Shown: positions 53,132-62,035, counted from the stretch's first letter. The stretch: DNA of 64,000 nt from Aeriscardovia aeriphila (GCF_002259595.1 NZ_MWWU01000003.1:1-64000), one strand, 5' to 3'. Notes: generated from the letters alone by a model not told the origin. Program-made: numbers and translations.

Positions 53132-54652
53132 CTATTGTTGCCAGCACTGCTCGTAGGCAACACCCGTCATCTTTTCTATGGTGTGGCGCACTTGAGGGTC
53201 AATATCTGTGGCAACACCACCTTCTTGGCGTCGTTTAATTTCTTGAAGCACCAGATTGTCAGTGTTCCTGTTAATCACCAGTGTGCGAGAAGCGAGCCAG
53301 CCCACTAGCACGCACAAGGCATAGATACCGAGGAAGAGAGCCCCAAGCGCGATGTGAGCACTCTGAGTTTGCACGCGATGGGTAGCATCAAAACCACTGA
53401 AAGAAAGTACCCCGCCGATCAGCAGAGAGCACAGCCCGCCTGCCGATTGACGGATAAAAGTCTGCGCGCCCAAGAACGTTGCTGACCGATATCTCATGGT
53501 GACAATCTGGTCAATATCAGCCATATAGGGGAAAACTGCCCAAGGAATGTAGTTGGTCAAAGCTTTACAAGAGAGCATCCACAACGAACCAGCAACCGTA
53601 AAAATAACCCATATCACTGTGTGTGAATACTGTGCCGTTGCCCACAACAGAGCAAACCAGATGAGGCCAATAACACTCGCCGAATAGTTCAGCGCATAGA
53701 GCTTACGCGGGCCTTGCTTGACCATAATACGAGCAAAAACCGGCATAAGTGGAAGGGAAATAATAGTGCACGACAGCAGAAGCGAGCCGAAAGCAGCAGT
53801 CTTATTCCAGTTATAAATCACGAAGAACATGAACAGCTGGCTGAAGGTATCCTGCGAAACCATACACAACACATACGTGACGAGATGCTTGCGAAATTCC
53901 GCGATTTTCACAGTAGAAGCATACTCGCGAAGCATTTTCCTACATCGGCGCGCCCATCCGGAAAAGCCAACGCGAATAGGGACGTAATCTGGGTGTTCAA
54001 AAGCTGAAAACCCCGCTTGCGAAGGGGTCATTTCCCACGTTGCTTTCCAACACAAGAAAACAGCAACAGCAAAAGCAAGAGTCATACCCATGGCAAACCA
54101 CATGTAGCCATCCGGCTTTTCCTCTCCGGCATAGCTCAGTACCACACCCCCAAGCAAAGGAATTCCCGTACTCGCTGCGGTTGCTGTGAAAAGCCGAGCA
54201 GTTGACAGCTGAGTACGCTCGTTAAAATCAGCTGTCATCTCTCCGGGAAGAGCACCGTAAGCAGTGGCAAAAATCTGAACGAGTGCGATCCACAGCACAT
54301 AAGCACAGGCATAGGCCCACGCAGATAAGCCAGGAATCCACAAAAGGGTTCCGATAAAAATCCCTGGCACTGTAACAAAGAGAAAGAGACGACGACGCCC
54401 AAACCTGCGCCCGATGGCGAAGCGATAGAAGTTATCGTCGAGCACACCGAAGCCGAGAGCGACAAACGCGCTGACAATAGCACTCAAGCCCAGCACTGTC
54501 TGGCTAAAACTAATATTCAGCCCACAAAATTTGTTCCAGTACAGGGATAAATACGTGGAAACCAGAGCGCCCTGCCCTCCTGCATAGAAGTCTCCCAAAC
54601 CGTAGCCGATGGCAGAAAGCATGGTCACTTGGTGTGAACGAGGTCGTCTCAT
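53132..54652 (-). CDS. GPH-family sugar:cation symporter
   Basis: 506 residues with about 12 membrane helices. N-terminal signature IGYGLGDFYAGGQGALVSTYLSLYW and the loops GVLDDN and RFGRRR fit the glycoside-pentoside-hexuronide:cation symporters (MelB, XylP, XynC type). Its place between acetyl-esterase/GH67 and YesL suggests uptake of (glucurono)xylo-oligosaccharides or glucuronides with Na+ or H+. It may have taken over from the truncated ABC permease at the head of this operon. Confidence 0.9.
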   Translation of the reverse strand: MRRPRSHQVTMLSAIGYGLGDFYAGGQGALVSTYLSLYWNKFCGLNISFSQTVLGLSAIVSAFVALGFGVLDDNFYRFAIGRRFGRRRLFLFVTVPGIFIGTLLWIPGLSAWAYACAYVLWIALVQIFATAYGALPGEMTADFNERTQLSTARLFTATAASTGIPLLGGVVLSYAGEEKPDGYMWFAMGMTLAFAVAVFLCWKATWEMTPSQAGFSAFEHPDYVPIRVGFSGWARRCRKMLREYASTVKIAEFRKHLVTYVLCMVSQDTFSQLFMFFVIYNWNKTAAFGSLLLSCTIISLPLMPVFARIMVKQGPRKLYALNYSASVIGLIWFALLWATAQYSHTVIWVIFTVAGSLWMLSCKALTNYIPWAVFPYMADIDQIVTMRYRSATFLGAQTFIRQSAGGLCSLLIGGVLSFSGFDATHRVQTQSAHIALGALFLGIYALCVLVGWLASRTLVINRNTDNLVLQEIKRRQEGGVATDIDPQVRHTIEKMTGVAYEQCWQQ

Positions 54653-54712
54653 CTCACTTCTTCTTTAACCTGCCAGTGGTCCCACAATTGCACGTTCCGA
54701 CGCATATGTACC

Positions 54713-56578
54713 TCAATCCACACGAATTTCAAAAGGACTTGCCAGCAAACCCTCACTATTTACCAACGCTATTCCCGGAGCTTCTGACCACAAAAAGCGC
54801 AGCAGATCCCCATGTTTCACGTGAAAATCAGCAGGCAGAGCAACATACAAGGAGCAAGAAGAAGAAACCGCTGCATCAAACCTCTTCCACCCTTCAGGGC
54901 GACAAATCTCCACACTCAAAGCAGCCTTCGCAACAAGCCCTTGCCCCACATGAGTAAAGAAAATCTGAATCCCCTCATCTGTGAGTTCAGCATGAGAAAC
55001 CAGAGGCCCCATCGCCTCTGCACCACTCACATCCTTCATCGCCAACGCTGCTCGCGCCGCACGGTAACCAATCGTCTTCTTATCCACAGGGTGAAGATCA
55101 TTGTTCTCACCGACGTCATAACAGGTCACCATAGCCGTATGATCCATACTCAACAGGCGACGCTGCTCATCACGCAAACGTGCCCACCCATCAGCCTCAA
55201 AAGCAATGTTGGGCAATTGAACCTCGATAAAGGGGCAAGAAGGATCAGCAAAAACTTCTCTCCAACTCTGCACGAGCAGCATCATCTTCGCTGCATACCC
55301 CTCAGGAGTGCGAGTGGCATTTGTTTCACCCTGGTAATACACAATCCCTGTAATGCTCATCCCCTGCAAAGGTGCGATCATGGCGTTATAGCAGGAAGAG
55401 GGAACGTTATAGAGGAAGAACTGCTGAGGAGCAGGCTCAACACTCACACTGCGCTTGTACTTCCACTGCACAGTATTCAGGTCAACGAGAACCTCTTCCC
55501 CACTGTCAGTAACAAGGCTGAGAGTTCGCTCTTTCCCCTCAGCAAAGCCACCACAACGCTCACCATCAATACACAAACGAATAGCTATCGTCATCGTTTC
55601 CGCGAGCTTGTCAATCCCATAATCACGCGGAGGGTAACGATACCCGGTTTCTCCCACTGTGATCCCATTGACGAAAACAACATCCTGATCAACAAGCGTA
55701 CCCAAGTGAAGCATTCCCCGCTTCCCTACAGCATGCTGAGGAATGCTGACTTGCGTTCTCACCCACACAACTCCCGCATCAGCAAACTCAGGGTTATGCC
55801 AATTGAGCGCTTCAAGCCCAGAACTGTTCCACGTGAAGTCATCACAGTCAGCAGAACTCCACCCCTCCTTCAGCCCAGCGTCATACTGATCAACCAATGC
55901 CAACCATGCACGACTTGCCTTCTCATACACCTCATGAGACGCTTTCGCATAACCTGGCTGCGCATATTGCTCCGCCCACTGAGGAAAATAACCTAAACGC
56001 TCCAACCTGCCACGATCAATCCACGTCTCCACAGGCGTCCCACCAATCGCAGTTTCAATCAGAGCAAGAGGAACATCACTGGCCTTCCTCATATACTGCG
56101 CAAAAAAGAAACCAACACCCGACTCATGAGAAATATCATCCTTGCCTACACTCACCCACTGGCAGCGTGGAAGGCAGCTCTTCGGCCCATCACAAGCTTG
56201 AGCCTCCTCAATCCGCAAATAACGAACCTGAGAATCACTCGCCTGTTCGAACTCCTCCCCGAAACGCGACTCTAATCTCCCAGTCCACAATTGCATATTT
56301 GACTGACCGCCGAGCAGCCACACATCACCAAAGAGAATGTCGCGGTAAACGCTGCTCTCTTCACCGCTATCGACCCGCAGGATGTGAGGGCCTCCTGCTG
56401 CATGCGCAGGAAGGGTGAGTGAGAAACGCCCTTCTTCATCGCTCATGACGTCGTCAACAAGGGCATCGTCGAGCCAGAGGCCTATCTCTTGTTCAGCTTG
56501 CGCTTTTCCTGAGATTATCAGCGCTTTGTCTCGTTGAATGATTGCATTATTGGCAAGCCATTGAGGCTGGATATACAT
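54713..56578 (-). CDS. sialate-O-acetylesterase (SASA) family acetyl-esterase
   Basis: 621 residues, no signal peptide. SGNH-type catalytic blocks: LLGGQSNMQLW (serine near 97), ALIETAIGGTPVETWIDR, VYYQGETNA, and the C-terminal NDLHPVDK with the catalytic histidine. A beta-sandwich insert (about 260-350) is typical of the family. In a xylan setting the likely role is deacetylation of xylo-oligosaccharides. ATG follows AAGGAGTAGCT. A parS-like site (54814) lies near its 3' end. Confidence 0.9.
   Translation of the reverse strand: MYIQPQWLANNAIIQRDKALIISGKAQAEQEIGLWLDDALVDDVMSDEEGRFSLTLPAHAAGGPHILRVDSGEESSVYRDILFGDVWLLGGQSNMQLWTGRLESRFGEEFEQASDSQVRYLRIEEAQACDGPKSCLPRCQWVSVGKDDISHESGVGFFFAQYMRKASDVPLALIETAIGGTPVETWIDRGRLERLGYFPQWAEQYAQPGYAKASHEVYEKASRAWLALVDQYDAGLKEGWSSADCDDFTWNSSGLEALNWHNPEFADAGVVWVRTQVSIPQHAVGKRGMLHLGTLVDQDVVFVNGITVGETGYRYPPRDYGIDKLAETMTIAIRLCIDGERCGGFAEGKERTLSLVTDSGEEVLVDLNTVQWKYKRSVSVEPAPQQFFLYNVPSSCYNAMIAPLQGMSITGIVYYQGETNATRTPEGYAAKMMLLVQSWREVFADPSCPFIEVQLPNIAFEADGWARLRDEQRRLLSMDHTAMVTCYDVGENNDLHPVDKKTIGYRAARAALAMKDVSGAEAMGPLVSHAELTDEGIQIFFTHVGQGLVAKAALSVEICRPEGWKRFDAAVSSSCSLYVALPADFHVKHGDLLRFLWSEAPGIALVNSEGLLASPFEIRVD
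54814..54827. other. parS-like site
   Basis: GTTTCACGTGAAAA differs at one position from GTTTCACGTGAAAC; inside the acetyl-esterase gene. Confidence 0.45.
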
Positions 56579-56587
56579 AGCTACTCC

Positions 56588-58606
56588 TTAGGAGTATAGA
56601 GAACGTCCTTGTTCGTCGGCGATGCCACTGAGTCTCCAGAAGAAGGTGTTGATCTGGTCTCGCCAGTTGATTGCGTTCGCCTTCTGTCTGCGAAGGCGTT
56701 CAGCAACGTTTTCCCAGTCTAGTGGCTCTATATCGCCTTGGATGCTATTCCACTCATCTACGAATTTTTCGACTTCTTCCACACCAGCGAAGTGGGTGTT
56801 GTAGATGTGTTGGATCACTGTTTCACCAGAATGGAGGCGATAGGTGTAGTTCACGTGGTGGAAGAAGAGGAGAAGTTCATCAGGAGTTGTTTCTGGCTTT
56901 TCCAAGGAGGAATAGAGGGATGGATATTGGCCGACGAACCCTGTTCCTGTTGCACTCGTGCGGTCGACGCCGACTCCATCGCGGTCGGCGTAGTGATAGG
57001 TTCCCCACCGGTCAAACTCATAATCGTCAGGTCCAGGCCCGTAATGCCCGTTTCGGTTGACCATGAAGCCCACTCCCAGAGGAGCACAGTAATCTTCGTA
57101 GGCCTTATTTGAGCGGTTGAGGATCGACTCGATCACTTGCTTGGTTGCTGTTGTCGAGTTTTCGAAGCTCAAACCTACCCATTCATGGGCAATCTCCTGC
57201 GATGTCAGGCTCTTGCTCCAGCAGAAGCGAGCATAACCGTAGAGGTTTGCTTGGGCGAGGGTATTTCCTGTCCAATTCTCATCCATCCCCACATTGGAGA
57301 TGGCGGCAAAACCAGTGAACTGCGGCTGTCTGGCAACACGTGGTAAGCGTTCACGAATGCTTCCTTCTGGGCTTTGCCATGATGCCATACCAATCCATTG
57401 TGGCAGTACGTAGTTCACATCGATCTGGTGGCCGAGGTATTCCGCAGTAATTTCAAACTCCATGATGAGGTTTGTTTTCTGCATGCGCGCCAGAAGTGGG
57501 CTGAGTGGCTCTCGCGTTTGGAAATCGATAGGGCCAAACTTCACTTGGAGCACAGCATTGTCGTCAAACTTTCCGTCGAGTGCAGCGAAGTTGTCGAATG
57601 CTGCTCGAGCTCGGTCTACGCTACGATCTCGCCAGTCGGTGTGTGAGTTATAGACGAAAGCTCGCCAGATGACGATGCCGTGGTGAGGTGCGAGTACTCG
57701 AGCAAAGAGATTAGCACCGTCGGCATGGTCTCTGCCATATTGATAAGGCCCTGGTTCTCCTTCAGAATCTGCTTTGACAACGAACCCACCGAAATCAGGG
57801 ATGACTTCATAGATGTGGTCGACCACCTTTTTCCACCATGCGATTACTTTTTTGTCGCACGGATCAGAGGTTGTGAGGTTGCCGATTACTTTGGGTGCTG
57901 CAAAGTTCACAGATAAGAAGCTCTTGATTCCAAACGAGCTGAAGATGCGTGTTATCTCAGCAATTCTCTGAAGGTACGGTTCCACAATGAACCGTGTAGC
58001 ATATGAGCGAACATTGACGTTGTTCAAGCTGATGGCGTTGATTCCCACAGATGCAAGGAAGCGCGCATAGTCGCGAATTCGAGATATGTCACCGCGAAAA
58101 ACATCTGCTGCGCTGCGCTCAGGAAAGTCGAAGAACTCTGCATGAACGTTGCTTCCCCATCGTCCGTAGAAGATGGATTCTCCTGCATACCCTCGTTCAA
58201 CCGAGCCATCTGCTTGATCCCACTGGTTGATCATTCTCAGTTTTTGGTCAGGGATTTCGGTGTGGCTGTGCTCGGCTTTGAGGCCAACATCGCGCAGCCA
58301 AGCATAGAAACCGTATAGTAACCCCCTCGTCGAGGAACTTTCGATACAAACATTTCCATCCTGTGCTACGTCAATGGAGAAGCCTTCTTCGTCCAGGCAG
58401 CTGCGAACATCGCATACCAAAGTGACTGTCGGTTGAGTGCTCTGGGGAGCGGAAGTTACCAGTGGCAGATGGAGCCACTGCGCTATTTCACTGCGCAAAC
58501 GCACAGATACAGCATCTTCGCTAACCCCGATCAGTTCTATGTGAAACACTCGGTTGGATAATGTCTGAGAAAGCCAAGCTTGGTTCAGCCACATCGAATA
58601 TCCCAT
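56588..58606 (-). CDS. GH67 alpha-glucuronidase
   Basis: 672 residues. N-terminal beta-sandwich, then the TIM barrel with the GH67 signature FGGFVVKADSEGEPGPYQYGRDHADGAN; the first glutamate of that motif matches the general acid of the family. It removes (4-O-methyl)glucuronic acid from the non-reducing end of aldouronic acids, intracellularly. ATG at 58606 has AAAGG nine bases upstream and begins five bases after the stop of the truncated permease, which shows that GH67 was once coupled to an ABC importer. Confidence 0.95.
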   Translation of the reverse strand: MGYSMWLNQAWLSQTLSNRVFHIELIGVSEDAVSVRLRSEIAQWLHLPLVTSAPQSTQPTVTLVCDVRSCLDEEGFSIDVAQDGNVCIESSSTRGLLYGFYAWLRDVGLKAEHSHTEIPDQKLRMINQWDQADGSVERGYAGESIFYGRWGSNVHAEFFDFPERSAADVFRGDISRIRDYARFLASVGINAISLNNVNVRSYATRFIVEPYLQRIAEITRIFSSFGIKSFLSVNFAAPKVIGNLTTSDPCDKKVIAWWKKVVDHIYEVIPDFGGFVVKADSEGEPGPYQYGRDHADGANLFARVLAPHHGIVIWRAFVYNSHTDWRDRSVDRARAAFDNFAALDGKFDDNAVLQVKFGPIDFQTREPLSPLLARMQKTNLIMEFEITAEYLGHQIDVNYVLPQWIGMASWQSPEGSIRERLPRVARQPQFTGFAAISNVGMDENWTGNTLAQANLYGYARFCWSKSLTSQEIAHEWVGLSFENSTTATKQVIESILNRSNKAYEDYCAPLGVGFMVNRNGHYGPGPDDYEFDRWGTYHYADRDGVGVDRTSATGTGFVGQYPSLYSSLEKPETTPDELLLFFHHVNYTYRLHSGETVIQHIYNTHFAGVEEVEKFVDEWNSIQGDIEPLDWENVAERLRRQKANAINWRDQINTFFWRLSGIADEQGRSLYS

Positions 58607-58611
58607 TATTA

Positions 58612-58884
58612 TCAGCCTTTCACTGCGCCGACCATGACGCCCTTTTCAAAGTACTTCTGAAGGAATGGATAAATGACAAGCAGTGGCAGCGTTGCCACAA
58701 TAATCACTCCATACTTAATCTGATCAGCAAACTGCTGTGCTTCCACACCGCTGAGAGCAGAATCCTGACCCATTTGATTGGTCTGGTTTGCCAACAGAAT
58801 CTGTTGTAGCACATTCTGCAATGGCAGCTTATCTTGTTCGTTGACGTAGATCAGGCCTGTGAAGTAGTCATTCCAGTGGCCGAT
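58612..58884 (-). pseudogene. 5'-truncated CUT1 ABC permease (LplC type)
   Basis: The frame reads GHWNDYFTGLIYVNEQDKLP and continues to the normal permease end LLVIYPFLQKYFEKGVMVGAVKG, about 88 residues where about 300 are expected. An in-frame stop (58885-58887) and non-homologous DNA replace the rest. It resembles the intact LplC permease at 62168 (ending ILFVYPFFQRYFVKGMTLGAVKG) but is clearly a diverged copy, not a recent duplicate. It marks a deletion of an aldouronate ABC importer. Confidence 0.88.
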
Positions 58885-58927
58885 TCACTGTAAGCCCGTG
58901 AAAAATCACCGTTTTCAACGTTGCTTC

Positions 58928-58965
58928 TTGTTGCCACACACATTGCTTGCATATTTTGGCAACAA
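58928..58965. promoter_or_regulatory. 9-base inverted repeat ahead of the TetR gene
   Basis: TTGTTGCCA (58928-58936) and TGGCAACAA (58957-58965), perfect arms with a 20-base spacer, about 165 bases before the TetR start. It could be an operator or the outer stem of a transcript hairpin. Confidence 0.45.
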
Positions 58966-59039
58966 CTTTTCTGTAACGATCGCAGAAAATCTCTTTTTCC
59001 TGTTTTCCCAATCTTCTGCCCGCAAAACTGCGTATGTAT

Positions 59040-59099
59040 CGAAAATTTCGTTTTCTTATCGATTCCCTTGTCAATAAAGCCCCAGATCTGCTTTATACT
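59040..59099 (+). promoter_or_regulatory. CGAAAATTTCG palindrome and -10-like element upstream of tetR-type gene
   Basis: CGAAAATTTCG (59040-59050) shares the core CGAAANTTTCG with the site at 51054. A TATACT element is at 59094-59099, about 30 bases before the start codon; a TTGTCA lies 20 bases upstream of it, spacing longer than ideal. Confidence 0.4.
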
Positions 59100-59129
59100 G
59101 GAAGTAGACAAAGATGTAGGAGAACAACA

Positions 59130-59939
59130 ATGAAAGTTGCAGCATGGGAAGCGTTCCGCACCAGCGAGAACCGCAATAGCCCTGTTCAGTCCACCTTCTC
59201 TTCACAAGCATCCCCGGCACGAAAAACCTTGCCTGCTGCAGAAAAGATTTTTTCTGGTAAGAAGCGCATGAATCCAGACGATCGCAGAGCTGAGATCGTC
59301 CGTGCGGCCACTGATGTGATCAGCGAAAAAGGCTTCCAGGCAATGAGCATGCAAAATGTTGCTGACCGCGTGGGCCTCACCGAATCTGCTCTCTACCATT
59401 ACATCCACACGAAGTCCGACCTTCTTGACCTCGTTCTCCGCTCTTCCTATGATTCTCCCGAGGCAGACGAGTTCATCTACGGCCAGAGTGCTGGCGTAGA
59501 TTGCGATGGTCACATCGTCTACTATTTCCCTCGCTTCTGCGTCAACAACATCGTCTACAACCTTCACCGTCCGCAACTGGTAAAGCTCTTCTCCCTGCTC
59601 AACGCTGAAGCTTTGAACATTGAGCACCCGGCTCATGAATTCTTCCACGAGCGTTCGGCAAAGCATTGGTCGTACATCTCCACCCTGCCGTGGGTCACTC
59701 CTGATTTCTATGACACTCGCCGTTTCAAGCATCTGTGGATGCTGTGCATGTCTGCAATGGATGGCTTGCAATATCGCTGGTTGATGGATAGCAATTCCGA
59801 CTTGCTGGAAGAGTGGCTTGCCTTCTCCGAGGAGCTTTTCCCCGAATCTCTGTGGGGTGAGCTTCTCGACCCGTCACTCTACCACGATGAGAAGGGCTGC
59901 TTGCTCCCCTACACGCAAGCTCAGCAGTCTCACCATTAA
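59130..59939 (+). CDS. TetR-family transcriptional regulator
   Basis: 269 residues. An unusual 45-residue N-terminal lead precedes the TetR helix-turn-helix (DDRRAEIVRAATDVISEKGFQAMSMQNVADRVGLTESALYHYIHTKSDLLDLVL), followed by a helical ligand domain rich in aromatic residues. ATG at 59130 follows TAGGAG. It lies between the GH67 operon and the SBP gene and probably senses a sugar or another small ligand; its regulon is unknown. Confidence 0.9.
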   Translation: MKVAAWEAFRTSENRNSPVQSTFSSQASPARKTLPAAEKIFSGKKRMNPDDRRAEIVRAATDVISEKGFQAMSMQNVADRVGLTESALYHYIHTKSDLLDLVLRSSYDSPEADEFIYGQSAGVDCDGHIVYYFPRFCVNNIVYNLHRPQLVKLFSLLNAEALNIEHPAHEFFHERSAKHWSYISTLPWVTPDFYDTRRFKHLWMLCMSAMDGLQYRWLMDSNSDLLEEWLAFSEELFPESLWGELLDPSLYHDEKGCLLPYTQAQQSHH

Positions 59940-60022
59940 TTCGTTGGCCACCACTCACCTACCCTGCAAGATTTTCACCGCACCATTGTCACCGCAAGGT
60001 TTTACTTGGCAACAGGCAACAA

Positions 60023-60056
60023 AAGAGGGGCGATAGGAAAACCTATCGCCCCTCTT
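60023..60056. terminator. bidirectional terminator between tetR-type and SBP genes
   Basis: AAGAGGGGCGATAGG (60023-60037), loop AAAA, CCTATCGCCCCTCTT (60042-60056): a perfect 15-pair stem. A TGATAATCT motif follows at 60062. Confidence 0.92.
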
Positions 60057-60148
60057 CACGCTGATAATCTTCAGCTGTGCACTCAAAGCCGAGTAAGTAA
60101 CACTCTATTCTCAGCAATTACAGTTCTGAGCGCTCAGACTTCAGACTC

Positions 60149-61885
60149 TCACTTCGCAGCTTCAGCAACCTTCTTCGACATCGCCATATGCTCGTTGATA
60201 GCGGCATAGTCGAACTTCTGGATATCCTTGAAGCCGAAGCCATCAGCCTTCGTCGTCATCTCTTTGATCTCTTTATCAAACTCGGACTGCGAGTTGGCAA
60301 GAGCTGCCTTCCAGGAAGCAGCGATGACGGCAGAGTTGATCTGAGTGCGCCTTGCCGACTGTGCAGAATTCTCTTCTGGAGCAGAGTATGGGACACCAGC
60401 CTGAACCATCACCATCTTGTGCTTGTTCAAGTACTCGAACTCCGTCTTAGCACCGTCCATATGCTTCGACCAGTCGCTGAGCAGCGGGTTCGTCTTCTTC
60501 AGCTCACTTGGCCACAAGAAGGAGTTATAAGTTTGCTTCGTTTCTGGGTCAATATCGTTTGGTGCGATTGTTGGGAAGTTCAAAGCGCAAATGCCATCAG
60601 CATAGATGCCGCCACCCCACTGGGCTGGAACTTCCACACCTTCCGAGGCGAACTGGACCTTCTCGCCAAATTCAGAGAGAACAGGCTGACCATCCTTCAT
60701 TTCCCACGTCAAGCCCTTCGGGCCAGCAGTAGTACCGTTGCTGGAGGCATAAACGCCTTCTGGAGAGTAAAGCCAGTTGATAATCTTGACCAAACGCTGC
60801 TTATTCTTTGCCTTCGAGCCAATTCCAATGAAGTAGCTCAAATCGCCTTCGTTAATGAAGCCCTGGGAGTACGGACGCATGGTCTGCAAAGGAGCGAGAG
60901 CGAAACCAACACCCTTTGCCTTACGCTCGCCAGAATTGAAGCTCGGCTTACCCAAGAAGGAGAACGGAGAGAGCAGAACCTTACCGTTGGTCACCTTGTC
61001 GTGAAGCTTGTCCCAGTTTTGAGAGGAAGAATCGGGGTCAACCAAGCCCATCGTTTGAGCCTTGTGCAGCCAGGCGAGAATCTTTTGGTAAATGCCGTCC
61101 TTGGTCAGAACAGTCTGCTCGTCGGTTCCGTCAGCCTTGAGGAAGGCCGAACCCTGATTAGCATAGCCAAACCATGCGGCCATGTGCTGAACGAAGGCCA
61201 TACCTGAGCCATCCCAATCCTTGAACATGGAGATGGCGTAAACCTTGTCGTCCTTTTGATCCTTGCGGGCGATGTCCTGCATCTGCTTGAGAACGTCAAG
61301 GAACTGGTCCATATCCTTGATCTCAGGGTAGCCAGCCTCACGGTAGTAATCCCAACGAATGTAAGGCTCATCCTGCGGCTCAACGCCTTCCGACGGCTTG
61401 GTTGGCGAGGAGGTGGACACACCCATTCCCAGGCCCCATACGCCGTTCTTGCCTGCGATCTTGGCGAGCGCGTCAGACGACTTCTTGAACTTCTTGATGT
61501 TATCCATTCCCTTGAGGTAAGGGGTCATGTCGGAAATCAGGCCTGCTTTGACGAGCTTCTTCATGCGTCCGCCACCCGTCGTGGTAATCACGATGTCACC
61601 AAGATTGCCAGCAGCAGAGCGCGTATCGAAGAGCGTTTCACCGCCACCTGCGACGTTAGGAGCAATGATGTTGAGCTTGACGTTGAACTTATCCTTAAAG
61701 ATCTTTGCAGCCCAGCCCTTTTGGATACCTTGGTAGTTGGCTCGGCTATCAAAAACGTCAACAGTGATGAGCTTGCCATCATCCTTGGTGTTCACTGCTT
61801 CACTACTTGATGCGCCACAGCCTGCGAGTGCCAGCGACACGACAGTCATCAGGCCGACAACACCTGAGAACTTCTTGAACTTCAT
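60149..61885 (-). CDS. sugar-binding lipoprotein of a CUT1 ABC importer
   Basis: 578 residues. A lipoprotein signal peptide ends in LALAGC (cysteine 23). The body is a large extracellular solute-binding domain of the LplA/YtcQ type, typical of partners of LplB/LplC permeases without a gene-encoded ATPase. Likely ligand is an oligosaccharide (xylo- or aldouronate type by context). Start ATG behind GGAAGGGGATAAGAG. It is separated from the permease genes by a strong terminator, so it has its own promoter or depends on readthrough. Confidence 0.93.
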   Translation of the reverse strand: MKFKKFSGVVGLMTVVSLALAGCGASSSEAVNTKDDGKLITVDVFDSRANYQGIQKGWAAKIFKDKFNVKLNIIAPNVAGGGETLFDTRSAAGNLGDIVITTTGGGRMKKLVKAGLISDMTPYLKGMDNIKKFKKSSDALAKIAGKNGVWGLGMGVSTSSPTKPSEGVEPQDEPYIRWDYYREAGYPEIKDMDQFLDVLKQMQDIARKDQKDDKVYAISMFKDWDGSGMAFVQHMAAWFGYANQGSAFLKADGTDEQTVLTKDGIYQKILAWLHKAQTMGLVDPDSSSQNWDKLHDKVTNGKVLLSPFSFLGKPSFNSGERKAKGVGFALAPLQTMRPYSQGFINEGDLSYFIGIGSKAKNKQRLVKIINWLYSPEGVYASSNGTTAGPKGLTWEMKDGQPVLSEFGEKVQFASEGVEVPAQWGGGIYADGICALNFPTIAPNDIDPETKQTYNSFLWPSELKKTNPLLSDWSKHMDGAKTEFEYLNKHKMVMVQAGVPYSAPEENSAQSARRTQINSAVIAASWKAALANSQSEFDKEIKEMTTKADGFGFKDIQKFDYAAINEHMAMSKKVAEAAK

Positions 61886-61959
61886 CTCTTATCCCCTTCC
61901 AAAGATCAACTCTGATCCTTGTTTGCGTGGCCACGATTGGAGTAACCACACTGTCACGC

Positions 61960-62035
61960 TTGCGTGCCTGATAACAGAATAGCATTAATTTATAGAGTTA
62001 TAAATAAGATTTCAAAAGTTTTTCTCCCGCTTTTT
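61960..62035 (-). promoter_or_regulatory. AT-rich promoter region of the SBP gene
   Basis: On the minus strand TTTATA and TATTCT are 17 bases apart just ahead of the SBP leader, and TTGAAA lies slightly upstream. The stretch is far more AT-rich than its surroundings. Confidence 0.35.

Larger units (their letters stand above)
2723..60786. repeat. dispersed over-represented 9-mer TGATAATCT (window-wide)
   Basis: Exact copies on the plus strand start at 2723, 15941, 22656, 25091, 30272, 34373, 37527, 40987, 42293, 43958, 46036, 60062 and 60778. Copies on the minus strand (AGATTATCA on plus) start at 3316, 7697, 16260, 19468, 20936, 22563, 29110, 34180, 37300 and 56512. The variant TGACAATCT is at 7866, 12040, 12691, 17285, 44156 and 53500 (plus) and 13183, 27367, 33174, 40762, 40803, 53253 and 62075 (minus). 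Many are extended as TGAYAATCTNNAG. About 14 of 36 lie in the small non-coding fraction, often just past a terminator hairpin. Confidence 0.8.

Noticed and set aside
58612-58821. A 69-codon gene starting from TTG within the truncated permease
   Set aside because: Homology to LplC permeases continues upstream of that TTG, so it is a gene remnant, not a small gene.
23640-62000. Strand-composition switch near 33 kb as proof of an origin
   Set aside because: By eye the plus strand seems richer in G/T to the left and C/A to the right in some genes, but other genes contradict this; without computed skew no claim is justified.
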